From Streptomyces griseomycini (lineage in GTDB: Bacteria > Actinomycetota > Actinomycetes > Streptomycetales > Streptomycetaceae): a stretch of 64,000 bases of DNA. The DNA lies in assembly GCF_014203535.1 (NCBI RefSeq), contig NZ_JACHJI010000004.1:1-64000 (forward strand). Direction: 5' to 3'. The notes beneath the pieces are model-generated. The model had not been told where the DNA came from. It saw only the letters and a list, made by a program, of their open reading frames with translations, and searched no databases. A program made the position numbers and the translations under genes. Shown here one piece after another: positions 13,860-23,100 of this stretch (position 1 is its first letter; the number at the start of each line of letters is the position of its first letter).

Positions 13860-14693
13860 GTGTCCATCGGCAACTCCCCTGAAGACGAGCGTCCGTTCGA
13901 AGACGTTTCCGAGGAAGCCCGCCCCTCCGTCGGCCGTGCGCTGCAGCAGGCGCGCATCGCGGCCGGGCTCACCGTCGACGACGTCAGTACCGCCACCCGG
14001 GTCCGTATCGCCATCGTGCACGCCATCGAGGCGGACGACTTCGAGCCCTGCGGCGGTGACGTCTACGCGCGCGGGCACATCCGGAGCCTGGCCAAGGCCG
14101 TGCACCTCGATCCGGCCCCCCTGATCGCCCGGTACGAGGCCGAGCACGGCGGCGGCCGTCCGGCCCCGACGCCGGCCGCGCCCCTCTTCGAGGCGGAACG
14201 CATCCGTCCGGAGCGACGCGGGCCGAACTGGACCGCGGCCATGGTCGCCGCGATCGTCGTGGTGATCGGTTTCGTCGGGTTCACGGTGGTCAGGGGCGGT
14301 GACGACGGTGGCAAGGAGAACGTCGCCGACGGCACCGCGCCCACCGAGTCCGCCTCGCCCACGCCCAAGTCCAAGAAGCCCGCCGACCCCAAGCCCGAGC
14401 CGTCGGACAGCGCCATCGCCGCCGCGCCGCAGGACAAGGTGACGGTCCAGGTGAGCGCCGCCGACGGACGCAGCTGGATCTCGGCCAAGGACCACAACGG
14501 TCGGCTGCTGTTCGACGGCCTGCTCAAGCAGGGCGAGTCCAAGACCTTCCAGGACAGCTCGAAGATCAACCTGGTGCTCGGCGACGCCGGCGCGATCGAC
14601 CTGTTCGTGAACGGAAAGAAGATCGAGGACGACTTCCGGCCGGGAGCCGTCGAGCGCCTCACCTACACCAAGGGCGACCCGCAGGCCGGATAA
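13860..14693 (+). CDS. RodZ-like membrane protein (HTH_25 plus DUF4115)
   Basis: 277 residues from GTG 13860, with RBS GAAAGG at 13847-13852. Residues about 22-95 form a RodZ-type helix-turn-helix (VGRALQQARIAAGLTVDDVS, GGDVYARGHIRSLAKA). One transmembrane helix (about 122-142) leads to a Ser/Thr/Pro/Lys-rich linker and an extracytoplasmic DUF4115 domain (about 190-270). This layout is typical of the actinobacterial RodZ-like protein next to ftsK, whose family is linked to cell shape. The exact role in Streptomyces is not clear from sequence. Confidence 0.8.
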   Translation: MSIGNSPEDERPFEDVSEEARPSVGRALQQARIAAGLTVDDVSTATRVRIAIVHAIEADDFEPCGGDVYARGHIRSLAKAVHLDPAPLIARYEAEHGGGRPAPTPAAPLFEAERIRPERRGPNWTAAMVAAIVVVIGFVGFTVVRGGDDGGKENVADGTAPTESASPTPKSKKPADPKPEPSDSAIAAAPQDKVTVQVSAADGRSWISAKDHNGRLLFDGLLKQGESKTFQDSSKINLVLGDAGAIDLFVNGKKIEDDFRPGAVERLTYTKGDPQAG

Positions 14694-14716
14694 ACGGTCC
14701 CAGGTGGTACATCGAC

Positions 14717-14748
14717 GACGGGGTTGGCCAAGATCGGCCAACCCCGTC
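14717..14748 (+). terminator. Terminator between RodZ-like gene and rimO
   Basis: A perfect 13-bp stem, GACGGGGTTGGCC (14717-14729) with GGCCAACCCCGTC (14736-14748), and a 6-nt loop. It sits 24 nt after the stop codon. Confidence 0.8.
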
Positions 14749-14786
14749 GACGTGGGCCGTCGCCGGGACGAAGTAGTCTTGAGCCC

Positions 14787-16262
14787 ATGCCTGAACGCCG
14801 TACCGTCGCACTCGTCACCCTTGGCTGCGCCCGTAACGAGGTGGACTCGGAGGAGCTCGCAGGCCGTTTGGAGGCGGACGGCTGGCAGCTCGTCGAGGAC
14901 GCCGCCGATGCGGACGTCGCCGTCGTGAACACCTGTGGTTTCGTTGAGGCCGCCAAGAAGGACTCGGTCGACGCCCTCCTGGAGGCCAACGACCTCAAGG
15001 GACACGGGAGAACGCAAGCCGTCGTGGCGGTGGGCTGCATGGCCGAGCGGTACGGCAAGGAACTCGCCGAGGCCCTTCCCGAGGCCGACGGCGTGCTCGG
15101 CTTCGACGACTACACCGACATCTCGGACCGGCTCCAGACCATCCTGAGCGGCGGCGTCCACGCCTCCCACACCCCGCGCGACCGGCGCAAGCTGCTGCCC
15201 ATCAGCCCGGTGGAGCGGCAGGACGCGGGCGCGTCCGTCGCGCTGCCCGGCCACGGTCCGGTGGACCTGCCGGAGGGCCTGGCCCCGGCCTCCGGACCCC
15301 GTGCGCCCCTGCGCCGCCGACTGGACGGCTCCCCGGTCGCCTCGGTGAAGCTCGCCTCGGGCTGCGACCGGCGCTGTTCCTTCTGCGCCATCCCGTCCTT
15401 CCGCGGCTCCTTCATCTCACGCCGCCCCAGCGACGTGCTGAACGAGACGCGGTGGCTGGCCGAACAGGGCGTGAAGGAGATCATGCTGGTCTCCGAGAAC
15501 AACACCTCCTACGGCAAGGACCTCGGAGACATCCGTCTGCTGGAGTCCCTGCTGCCGGAACTCGCCGAGGTCGACGGCATCGAGCGGGTGCGCGTCAGCT
15601 ACCTCCAGCCGGCCGAGATGCGGCCCGGCCTGATCGACGTCCTGACCTCCACCCCGAAGGTCGCCCCGTACTTCGACCTGTCCTTCCAGCACTCCGCGCC
15701 CGACGTGCTGCGCGCGATGCGCCGCTTCGGCGACACCGACCGGTTCCTGGAACTGCTCGACACGATCCGGAGCAAGGCGCCGCAGGCGGGCGTGCGCTCC
15801 AACTTCATCGTCGGCTTCCCCGGTGAGTCCGCGGCCGACCTCGCCGAACTGGAGCGGTTCCTGAACCACGCGCGGCTGGACGCCATCGGCGTCTTCGGCT
15901 ACTCCGACGAGGAGGGCACCGAGGCGGCGACGTACGACCGCAAGCTGGACGAGGAGGTCGTCGCCGAGCGGCTGGCCCGTGTCTCCCGGCTGGCCGAGGA
16001 ACTGGTCTCCCAGCGCGCCGAGGAGCGGGTCGGCGAGACCGTGCACGTGATGGTGGAATCCGTCGACGAGACGGAGGGCGTGTACGGCCGGGCGGCGCAC
16101 CAGGCCCCCGAGACGGACGGCCAGGTGCTGCTCACGAGCGGCGAAGGTCTGAGCGTCGGCCGTATGGTCGAGGCGAAGGTGGTCGGCGCGGAAGGCGTCG
16201 ACCTGGTGGCCGAGCCGCTCTTCCACGGCTCGTCCGCGCGGAGTGAGGAGGCGGGCAGATGA
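14787..16262 (+). CDS. rimO: Ribosomal protein S12 methylthiotransferase RimO
   Basis: 491 residues. The N-terminal MTTase domain carries three cysteines ([25 protein letters not shown]) for one 4Fe-4S cluster. The radical SAM core carries C193-x3-C197-x2-C200 ([13 protein letters not shown]) for the second, and a C-terminal TRAM domain follows. RimO adds a methylthio group to the conserved Asp of ribosomal protein S12. ATG 14787 is chosen because TAGTCT (14774-14779) lies 7 nt upstream, suggesting a leaderless mRNA. The stop overlaps the pgsA start by 4 nt (ATGA), so translation is probably coupled. It is distinguished from miaB at 44346 by sequence. Confidence 0.93.
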   Translation: MPERRTVALVTLGCARNEVDSEELAGRLEADGWQLVEDAADADVAVVNTCGFVEAAKKDSVDALLEANDLKGHGRTQAVVAVGCMAERYGKELAEALPEADGVLGFDDYTDISDRLQTILSGGVHASHTPRDRRKLLPISPVERQDAGASVALPGHGPVDLPEGLAPASGPRAPLRRRLDGSPVASVKLASGCDRRCSFCAIPSFRGSFISRRPSDVLNETRWLAEQGVKEIMLVSENNTSYGKDLGDIRLLESLLPELAEVDGIERVRVSYLQPAEMRPGLIDVLTSTPKVAPYFDLSFQHSAPDVLRAMRRFGDTDRFLELLDTIRSKAPQAGVRSNFIVGFPGESAADLAELERFLNHARLDAIGVFGYSDEEGTEAATYDRKLDEEVVAERLARVSRLAEELVSQRAEERVGETVHVMVESVDETEGVYGRAAHQAPETDGQVLLTSGEGLSVGRMVEAKVVGAEGVDLVAEPLFHGSSARSEEAGR

Positions 16263-17092
16263 CGGGTGTCCCGGCATCGGCGGCAGGAGGCCCCTCCGGC
16301 GCGAGGAGGGCGGCGGCGAACGCGGCCCCCGGAGGCGTCCCCGGCTCGGCGGCCGGCCGCACGGCCGCACGGGAGGCCCGGGACGCGGCTCCGAGGCCGT
16401 CCGGCGACGCGGTCTCCCGGGGTTCGGCTTCCGGGGGCGCGTCCGACGCGGAGGGCGGTGCGAAGCCGCCGCGCGGCGGGAAGATCGCGGCGGCGGCCGT
16501 CAACCAGGCCAGCGTCTGGAACATCGCCAACCTGCTGACCATGCTCCGGCTGCTGCTCGTACCGGCCTTCGTCGCGCTGATGCTCGCCGACGGCGGATAC
16601 GACCCGGCGTGGCGGTCGCTCGCCTGGGCGGCCTTCGCCATCGCCATGATCACCGACCTGTTCGACGGTCACCTGGCGCGCACGTACAACCTCGTCACCG
16701 ACTTCGGGAAGATCGCCGACCCCATCGCCGACAAGGCGATCATGGGGGCGGCGCTGATCTGTCTCTCGGCGCTGGGGGACCTGCCCTGGTGGGTCACCGG
16801 AGTCATCCTCGGCCGGGAACTCGGTATCACGCTGCTGCGTTTCCTGGTCATTCGCTACGGCGTGATCCCGGCCAGTCGCGGGGGCAAGCTCAAGACCCTC
16901 ACCCAGGGCGTGGCCGTCGGCATGTACGTGCTGGCGCTCACGGGGTGGCTGGCCACGCTGCGGTGGTGGGTGATGGCCGCCGCGGTCGTGCTGACCGTGG
17001 TGACCGGGCTCGACTATGTGAAACAGGCCATTGTGCTCCGCAGACGGGGAATCGCCGAGCGCAAGGCGGCGTTGGAGGAGACGGGAGCGTGA
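16259..17092 (+). CDS. pgsA: CDP-diacylglycerol-glycerol-3-phosphate 3-phosphatidyltransferase
   Basis: 277 residues. The first ~80 are a low-complexity Ala/Gly/Pro/Arg extension. The membrane domain follows with the CDP-alcohol phosphotransferase motif D-G-x2-A-R-x8-G-x3-D-x3-D visible at [10 protein letters not shown]...[12 protein letters not shown]. Several hydrophobic helices surround it. The enzyme makes phosphatidylglycerophosphate, the precursor of phosphatidylglycerol and cardiolipin. Translation probably starts at the ATG overlapping the rimO stop, and its own stop overlaps the cinA GTG, so rimO-pgsA-cinA form one coupled unit. The long N-terminal extension leaves some doubt about the exact start. 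Confidence 0.9.
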   Translation: MTGVPASAAGGPSGARRAAANAAPGGVPGSAAGRTAAREARDAAPRPSGDAVSRGSASGGASDAEGGAKPPRGGKIAAAAVNQASVWNIANLLTMLRLLLVPAFVALMLADGGYDPAWRSLAWAAFAIAMITDLFDGHLARTYNLVTDFGKIADPIADKAIMGAALICLSALGDLPWWVTGVILGRELGITLLRFLVIRYGVIPASRGGKLKTLTQGVAVGMYVLALTGWLATLRWWVMAAAVVLTVVTGLDYVKQAIVLRRRGIAERKAALEETGA

Positions 17093-17634
17093 GTTCCACG
17101 GCCACCGAGGTGGTGCGACTACTCACCGTGAACGGCGGGACGCTCGCCGTCGCCGAGTCGCTGACGGGTGGCCTGGTGGCGGCGGAGATCACCTCGGTCC
17201 CCGGGGCCTCCAAGGTCTTCCGGGGGTCGGTGACGGCGTACGCCACCGAGCTGAAGCACGAACTGCTCGGCGTGGACGCCACTCTGCTGGCTCAGCACGG
17301 AGCGGTGGATCCGCAGGTGGCGGCCCAGATGGCGGCCGGTGTCCGCGAGGCGCTGGGTGCCGACTGGGGCGTCGCGACCACCGGTGTCGCCGGTCCGGAC
17401 CCGCAGGACGGCCAGGCCGTCGGGACGGTTTTCGTGGCCGTGGACGGCCCCTGCGAGAGGGGTGCCGGTTCCGCCTCCGGCGGAAAAGTGGAGCACCTGC
17501 GGTTGAACGGCGACCGTGCGGAAATTCGTATGGAGAGTGTACGGAGCGTGCTCGCACTGCTCCTCGGGGAGTTGGCGGGCGAACAGACCGGGAATGAGCT
17601 GGCACAGGATACGGAACGGAACGGGGGGTTTTGA
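17089..17634 (+). CDS. cinA: CinA C-terminal-type nicotinamide-nucleotide amidase
   Basis: 181 residues from GTG 17089 (GTGA overlap with pgsA; RBS GGAGGAG upstream). It consists only of the CinA/PncC amidohydrolase domain: LAVAESLTGGLVAAEIT contains the catalytic Ser/Thr-rich loop, and TTGVAGPD and GTVFVAV are typical. The family deamidates nicotinamide mononucleotide in NAD salvage. The N-terminal MoCF-like domain found in full-length CinA is absent. The pgsA-cinA-clgR order is also found in mycobacteria, which supports the call. Confidence 0.88.
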   Translation: MSSTATEVVRLLTVNGGTLAVAESLTGGLVAAEITSVPGASKVFRGSVTAYATELKHELLGVDATLLAQHGAVDPQVAAQMAAGVREALGADWGVATTGVAGPDPQDGQAVGTVFVAVDGPCERGAGSASGGKVEHLRLNGDRAEIRMESVRSVLALLLGELAGEQTGNELAQDTERNGGF

Positions 17635-17743
17635 TGTTTGCAGCCCTGAGTGAACACGACATCGCTCCCCGCACGGCCGCGGCGCAAGGCGGTACGGTGG
17701 GGCGAGAAGGATGCGGCTACGCGGTCCGAGGAGGGAGCCACCG

Positions 17744-18124
17744 ATGATTCTGCTCCGTCGCCTGCTGGGTGACGTGCTGCGTCGGCAGCGCCAGCGCCAG
17801 GGCCGTACTCTGCGCGAAGTCTCCTCGTCCGCCCGAGTCTCACTCGGCTATCTCTCCGAGGTGGAGCGGGGGCAGAAGGAGGCTTCCTCCGAGCTGCTCT
17901 CCGCCATCTGCGACGCGCTGGACGTACGGATGTCCGAGCTCATGCGGGAAGTGAGCGACGAGCTCGCCCTTGCCGAGCTGGCCCAGTCTGCTGCAGCGAC
18001 CCCCAGCGAGCCCGTACCCACGCCGGTTCGTCCGATGCTGGGTTCTGTTTCGGTGACCGGCGTGCCACCGGAACGGGTGACCATCAAGGCGCCCGCCGAG
18101 GCGGTGGACGTCGTCGCCGCGTGA
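17744..18124 (+). CDS. clgR: ClgR-type transcriptional activator of clp protease genes
   Basis: 126 residues from ATG 17744, with RBS GAGGAGGGAG. An XRE-type helix-turn-helix (about 5-65; [37 protein letters not shown]) is followed by a variable region and a tail ending VDVVAA. In Streptomyces lividans, ClgR activates clpP1P2, clpC and lon, and its terminal alanines target it to ClpP. The AA end here fits that control. Its location after pgsA-cinA is conserved in actinobacteria. A start at 17711 is in frame but lacks a comparable RBS. Confidence 0.9.
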   Translation: MILLRRLLGDVLRRQRQRQGRTLREVSSSARVSLGYLSEVERGQKEASSELLSAICDALDVRMSELMREVSDELALAELAQSAAATPSEPVPTPVRPMLGSVSVTGVPPERVTIKAPAEAVDVVAA

Positions 18125-18160
18125 CGCGGTTTCCGTGTACGCGCGGTGTGAAGTGTGAGA

Positions 18161-18212
18161 GGCCCCGGTCAGGGCCCCTCCGGGAGATCCGGAGGGGTGC
18201 CGCCGGGGTTTT
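18161..18212 (+). terminator. Terminator after clgR
   Basis: A two-tier hairpin: an inner 9-bp stem (18175-18183 with 18189-18197, loop gagat) sits inside an outer CCCCGG/CCGGGG stem (18163-18168 with 18203-18208). It is followed by four Ts. Confidence 0.8.
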
Positions 18213-18305
18213 CGCATGCGTGGACCGGCTCCGTGTGCGTTTGCCGGTGCGGCCCGTGGCGGTCATCGTTGAGGGACGAGGCGGGGGACAGCCACGGAGG
18301 TGCGG

Positions 18306-18776
18306 ATGTACGTCGTGAAGAGCCCGTTGTCCGACGCGAACCTGAAGACGGTGTCCGAGGCGCTGCAGGGTGCCCTGGTGGACCTGGTGGATCTCGCCCT
18401 CGTCGCGAAGCAGATCCACTGGAACGTGGTCGGGCAGCGCTTCCGTTCCGTGCACCTCCAGCTCGACGAGGTCGTGTCCCTCGCGCGCACGCACTCCGAC
18501 ACCGTGGCGGAGCGCGCCGCGGCCCTGGGCATCTCGCCCGACGGGCGTGCCGCCACCGTGGCCGTCGGCAGCGGGATCGGGGTGACGCCCGAGGGCTGGG
18601 TCGACGACACGGCCGCGGTGGGAGCGCTCGTGGACGCCCTGGGTGCGGTGATCGCCCGTATGCGGGAGCGGATCACGGCGACCGGGGAGCCGGACCCGGT
18701 GACCCAGGACATCCTCATCACGGTCACTGCGGACCTGGAGAAGCAGCACTGGATGTTCCAGGCCGAGAACGGGTGA
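18306..18776 (+). CDS. dps: Dps-family ferritin-like protein
   Basis: 156 residues from ATG 18306, with RBS GGAGG at 18296-18300. The single Dps domain covers almost the whole chain. The ferroxidase signature is visible: AKQIHWNVVGQRF..VHLQLDE followed by HSDTVAER, giving the His, His, Asp and Glu ligands expected at the dimer interface. Dps dodecamers oxidise and store iron and compact DNA under stress and in spores. By position after clgR it corresponds to the S. coelicolor DpsB gene, as I remember it. There is no long N- or C-terminal tail, so DNA binding by tail contacts is less likely. Confidence 0.88.
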   Translation: MYVVKSPLSDANLKTVSEALQGALVDLVDLALVAKQIHWNVVGQRFRSVHLQLDEVVSLARTHSDTVAERAAALGISPDGRAATVAVGSGIGVTPEGWVDDTAAVGALVDALGAVIARMRERITATGEPDPVTQDILITVTADLEKQHWMFQAENG

Positions 18777-18927
18777 CGTGGTCCCGGAGGGCCACGAGGC
18801 TCTCGCCGAGGCGCGTGGGGAGCGCGGCAGGCGCCGTGCGCCCGTGTGCCGTCGGGGCGCCCCGTGCGGGAGCCCGAGCCGCCTCCCGGCCTCCGGCAGG
18901 AGGCCTCACGGCGACCGGGCGGGGCGG

Positions 18928-19212
18928 GTGGTGCGCTGGGGGGTCGTCCTGGGACTCGGGACGCTGTGGTGGTGGGCCGTGGCGCGGCTGCTGCTGGTGC
19001 CCGGCGCCGGTGCGCTGGAAGGGGCGGTCGCGGCCGGCGGGTGGGGGCTGAGCCTGCTGCCGGTGCACTGCAGGCCCAAGGCCCGGGCGGAAGGGGCGCT
19101 GGCCGCCGGTCGCTGGCGACGGGCCTGGCGTGCGGCGGCCGGCGCCCCCGCGACGGCGGTGACCGCGGAACCGCCGGGACCCCGTTCCGACGGAGGAGCC
19201 GGCCGGCGGTGA
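18928..19212 (+). CDS. Small membrane protein of unknown function
   Basis: About 94 residues from GTG 18928 (or 93 from GTG 18931). One strongly hydrophobic segment near the N-terminus (WGVVLGLGTLWWWAVARLLLV) and a second weaker one (about 30-48) are followed by a basic, Ala-rich tail. The purine-rich GGCGGGGCGG upstream could serve as RBS. The frame is open further upstream to 18778 but there has coding-poor Arg/Gly content. I do not recognise a family. Small two-helix proteins of this kind are common in Streptomyces. Confidence 0.55.
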   Translation: MVRWGVVLGLGTLWWWAVARLLLVPGAGALEGAVAAGGWGLSLLPVHCRPKARAEGALAAGRWRRAWRAAAGAPATAVTAEPPGPRSDGGAGRR

Positions 19213-19246
19213 AGGCCGCGGCGGCACGGGCCGGGTGCACAGCCGC

Positions 19247-20074
19247 CTACGGCGAGGCGGTGCGGCGTGACCGGGATGGTGCGGGGGCCGGTCCCGGCTG
19301 ACAGGCCGGGCACCAGTAGGTGGGGCGCTCGCGGGAGCCGTCGCCCTGGTCGGCGAGACGGACCGGGGTGCGGCAGCGCAGACAGGGGCGGGACGCGCGG
19401 CCGTACACGAACAGGTCCTGGCCGCGGCGGCCGGTCGTGCTGCGGACCGGGCGCTCGCGGTTGAACTCCAGCAGCTTCCTGGCGAGTCCGGGCAGCTTCG
19501 CGGCACGCTCGGCGGGCAGTTCGCCCACGGGGAGCCACGGGGTGACGCCGAGCAGGAAGCAGAGCTCGCTTTTGTATATGTTGCCGATGCCGGCGAGGTT
19601 GCGCTGGTCCAGCAGGGCCTCGCCGAGGGGGCGGGCCGGGTCCTTCAGGAGGTTGGCCAGCGCCCGGTCCGGGTCCCAGTCCGGTCCCAGGAGATCGGGT
19701 CCGAGATGACCGACCGCGCGGTCCTCGTCGGCGGTGCGCAGGAGTTCCAGGACGGGGAGCCGGTATCCGACGGCCGTGCGGTCGGTGTTGCCGAGGATCG
19801 CGCGGATCTGGTGGGCGGGGCCGCCGTTCCAGCGCTGCCCGTTCGCGTACACCCTCCAGGAGCCGTCCATCCGCAGGTGCGAGTGCAGGGTCAGGCCGCC
19901 CTCGACGCGCGCGAGCAGGTGCTTGCCGCGCGGGGTGACGTCCAGGACGGTCCGGCCGGTGAGGTCGGCCGTGGCGTACCTCGGTACCCGGAGGTCGCTG
20001 CGGGTCAGCACCTTGCCCGCGAGGGCGTCGTGCAGCCGCCGCGCGGCCTGCCAGACCGTGTCTCCTTCGGGCAT
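19247..20074 (-). CDS. nei: Fpg/Nei-family DNA glycosylase (endonuclease VIII type)
   Basis: 275 residues. It begins MPEGDTVW, so after Met removal Pro1 is the catalytic nucleophile and Glu2 the acid, as in the Fpg/Nei family. The helix-two-turn-helix (LLDQRNLAGIGNIYKSE) and a C-terminal zinc finger (CLRCRTPV...YWCPAC) are present. MPEGDTVW rather than MPELPEVE indicates the Nei2 branch, which removes oxidised pyrimidines and leaves an AP-lyase break. It lies downstream of lhr on the same strand, and both are repair-related, but the 69-nt gap does not prove an operon. Confidence 0.88.
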   Translation of the reverse strand: MPEGDTVWQAARRLHDALAGKVLTRSDLRVPRYATADLTGRTVLDVTPRGKHLLARVEGGLTLHSHLRMDGSWRVYANGQRWNGGPAHQIRAILGNTDRTAVGYRLPVLELLRTADEDRAVGHLGPDLLGPDWDPDRALANLLKDPARPLGEALLDQRNLAGIGNIYKSELCFLLGVTPWLPVGELPAERAAKLPGLARKLLEFNRERPVRSTTGRRGQDLFVYGRASRPCLRCRTPVRLADQGDGSRERPTYWCPACQPGPAPAPSRSRRTASP

Positions 20075-20143
20075 GTGTCAAGAGTGGCACGTCGGGGCGG
20101 CGTCGGTGCTCCCGGGCGGCGGGACCGGGGCGTCGCGGTCGGG

Positions 20144-23100
20144 TCAGGTGCGCAGACGCAGGCCGCGTGGTGTGGCGACGAAGCCCGCGGTCTCCAGGAG
20201 GGTGCCGAGCGGGGACGTCAGCGCGGAGGCGCCGTTGACGCGCTCCACCGTGACCGTGCCGAGGGAGCCCGCGCGGGCGGACGCGGCGAGGGCCTCCGCG
20301 GCGGCGGGGAGACGGGGATCGTCGGCGGGCTCGCCGTCGGGGTCGGCGGGCCAGGCCAGCAGCGTCTTTCCGCCGCGTTCCATGTAGAGCGTCAGCTCGC
20401 CGTCGACGAGCACCACCAGGGAGCCCGCCTTGCGGCCCGGCTTGTGTCCCGCGCCGGTCGGTGGCTCGGGCCAGGCCAGGGCGGCACCGTACGCGTTGGC
20501 CGGGTCGGCGGCGGCGAGGACGACGGCCCGGGAGGCGGAGCCGGTCCGACGCCCCGCGAAGGGGTCGTACGGCGGACGCCAGCCGTTCCACCGGGGCGGC
20601 GGGGCCTGTGGGGCGAGGTCGCGGGGGGAGACGTAGTCACCCGGTGCCGGAGCGGGACGGGGCGCGTCACCGGGGCCGGGGAAGCCGTCGTGCCCGAGGG
20701 CGGTCGCGTGGGAATCGTCGGCGGAGGCGGCGAAGCCGTGGGCGGCGAACGGGTCGGATCCGACGTCGAACGGGTCGGAACCGGCGCCGAACAGGCCGGG
20801 GGCCCGGCCCTCGGGGGTGCCGGGGAAGGGAGGACCGTCGCCGCGCTCGCGGGCGCCCGCCACCGCGCGGAGGCGGTCCACCGCACCGTCCATCGCGAAC
20901 TGGGCGGCGCCCAGACCCTCCACCACATAGCCGCGACGGGCCTGGCCCGTCTCCTCGAAGGCGGACAGGATCCGGTACGTCGCCGAGAAGCCGCCCTCGA
21001 CGCCCTCCGCGGCGACGGCGCCCCGGGTCACCACACCGTGCCGGTCGAGCAGGGTGCGGGCCAGCGCGTGGGCGCGGACCGTCGGGTCGGCCTCCCGGGC
21101 CGGGAGCAGGGACCAGCGGCCGGCGACGGTCGGCGGGCCGGTGCGGGAGGCGGTGCGGGCGGCCGCAGTGAGCGAGCCGTAGCGCCCGCGCGGGACCGCG
21201 CGCTTCGCGCGGTGGGCGGTGGAGCCCGCGGTGCGGCCCGAGCCCAGCAGGGAGCGCATGGGGGCGAGCGTGTCGTTGGTCAGCCGCCCCGACCAGGCCA
21301 GGTCCCAGAGGGCGGCGGTCAGTTGCGGATCGGTGACCTCCGGATGGGTGGTGGCGCGGACCTGGTCGGCGATCTGGCGGAAGAACAGGCCGTAACCGCC
21401 GGAGAGGGCGTCCAGGACGGACTGGTGGAGGGCGGTCGGCTCCAGGGGGTGCGGGGGCGGCAGGAGCAGCGGAGCCGCGTCCGCCAGGTACAGGGAGACC
21501 CAGCCGTCCTTCCCCGGCAGCGAACCGGCGCCGGCCCACACCACCTCCCCGGTGGCGGTGAGCTCGTCCAGCATCGCGGGGGCGTAGTCGGCGACCCGGG
21601 ACGGCAGGACCAGCTTTTCCAGGGCGGACGCGGGCACGGACGCGCCCTGCATCTGCTCGATGGCGCGCACCAGGCCGTCGACGCCGCGCAGCGCGTGTCC
21701 CTTGCCGACGTGCTGCCACTGGGGGAGGAACTGGGCGAGCGCGGCCGGCGGGACCGGTTCCAGTTCGTGCCGCAGGGCGGCCAGGGAACGGCGGCGCAGC
21801 CGACGCAGCACGGCCGCGTCGCACCACTCCTGTCCGATGCCGGCCGGGTGGAACTCGCCCTGGACGACCCTGCCCGCCGCCGCGAGCCGCTGGAGGGCGC
21901 CCTCGGTGACCGCCACGCCCAGTCCGAAGCGGGCCGCCGCGGTGGCCGACGTGAAGGGGCCGTGGGTGCGCGCGTACCGCGCGAGGAGGTCACCGAGGGG
22001 GTCCTTGACCGGCTCGGTGAACGCCTCCGGGACACCGACCGGCAGCGCCGTGCCCAGCGCGTCGCGCAGCCGTCCGGCGTCCTCGATCGCCGCCCAGTGG
22101 TCGGCGCCGGCGACCCGGACCCGGATGGCACGCCGAGCGGAGGCCAGTTCCCGCGCCCACTGCGGCTCGGCGCCCCGCTCGGCCAGTTCGGCCTCCGTGA
22201 GCGGACCGAGCACGCGCAGCAGGTCGGCCACCCCCTCCACGTCCTTGACGCGCCGGTCCTCGGTGAGCCACTGCAGCTCGCGCTCCAGCTCGGTCAGCAC
22301 TTCGGCGTCGAGCAGCTCGCGCAGTTCCGCCTGGCCGAGCAGCTCGGCCAGCAGGCGCGAGTCCAGGGAGAGGGCGGCGGCGCGGCGCTCGGCGAGCGGG
22401 GAGTCGCCCTCGTACAGGAACTGGGCGACGTACCCGAAGAGGAGGGATCGGGCGAAGGGGGACGGCTCGGGAGTGGTGACCTCGACGAGCCGCACCCTGC
22501 GGGCCTCCAGATCGCCCATCAGCTCGACGAGTCCCGGAACGTCGAAGACGTCCTGGAGACATTCGCGGACCGCCTCCAGGACGATCGGGAACGAGCCGAA
22601 CTCGCCTGCCACCTGGAGCAGCTGGGAGGCCCGCTGGCGCTGCTGCCACAGCGGGGTGCGCCGGCCGGGATTGCGGCGCGGCAGCAGCAGCGCGCGGGCG
22701 GCGCACTCGCGGAACCGGGACGCGAACAGCGCCGAGCCGCCCACCTGGTCGGTGACGACCTGGTCGACCTCGCCCTTGTCGAAGACGACGTCCGCCGCAC
22801 CCACGGGCGCCTGGTCCGCGTCGTACTCGGTGCCGGCCCGCACCGGCTCCTGGTCGAGCAGGTCCAGGCCCATCAGATCGGCGTCCGGCAGACGCAGCAC
22901 GATGCCGTCGTCGGCGTGCATCACCTGGGCGTCCATGCCGTACCGCTCGGAGAGCCGGGCACCGAGCGCGAGCGCCCACGGGGCGTGCACCTGGGCGCCG
23001 AACGGGGAGTGCACGACGACCCGCCAGTCGCCGAGCTCGTCACGGAAGCGCTCCACGACGATCGTGCGGTCGTCCGGTACGTGACCGCAGGCCTCGCGCT

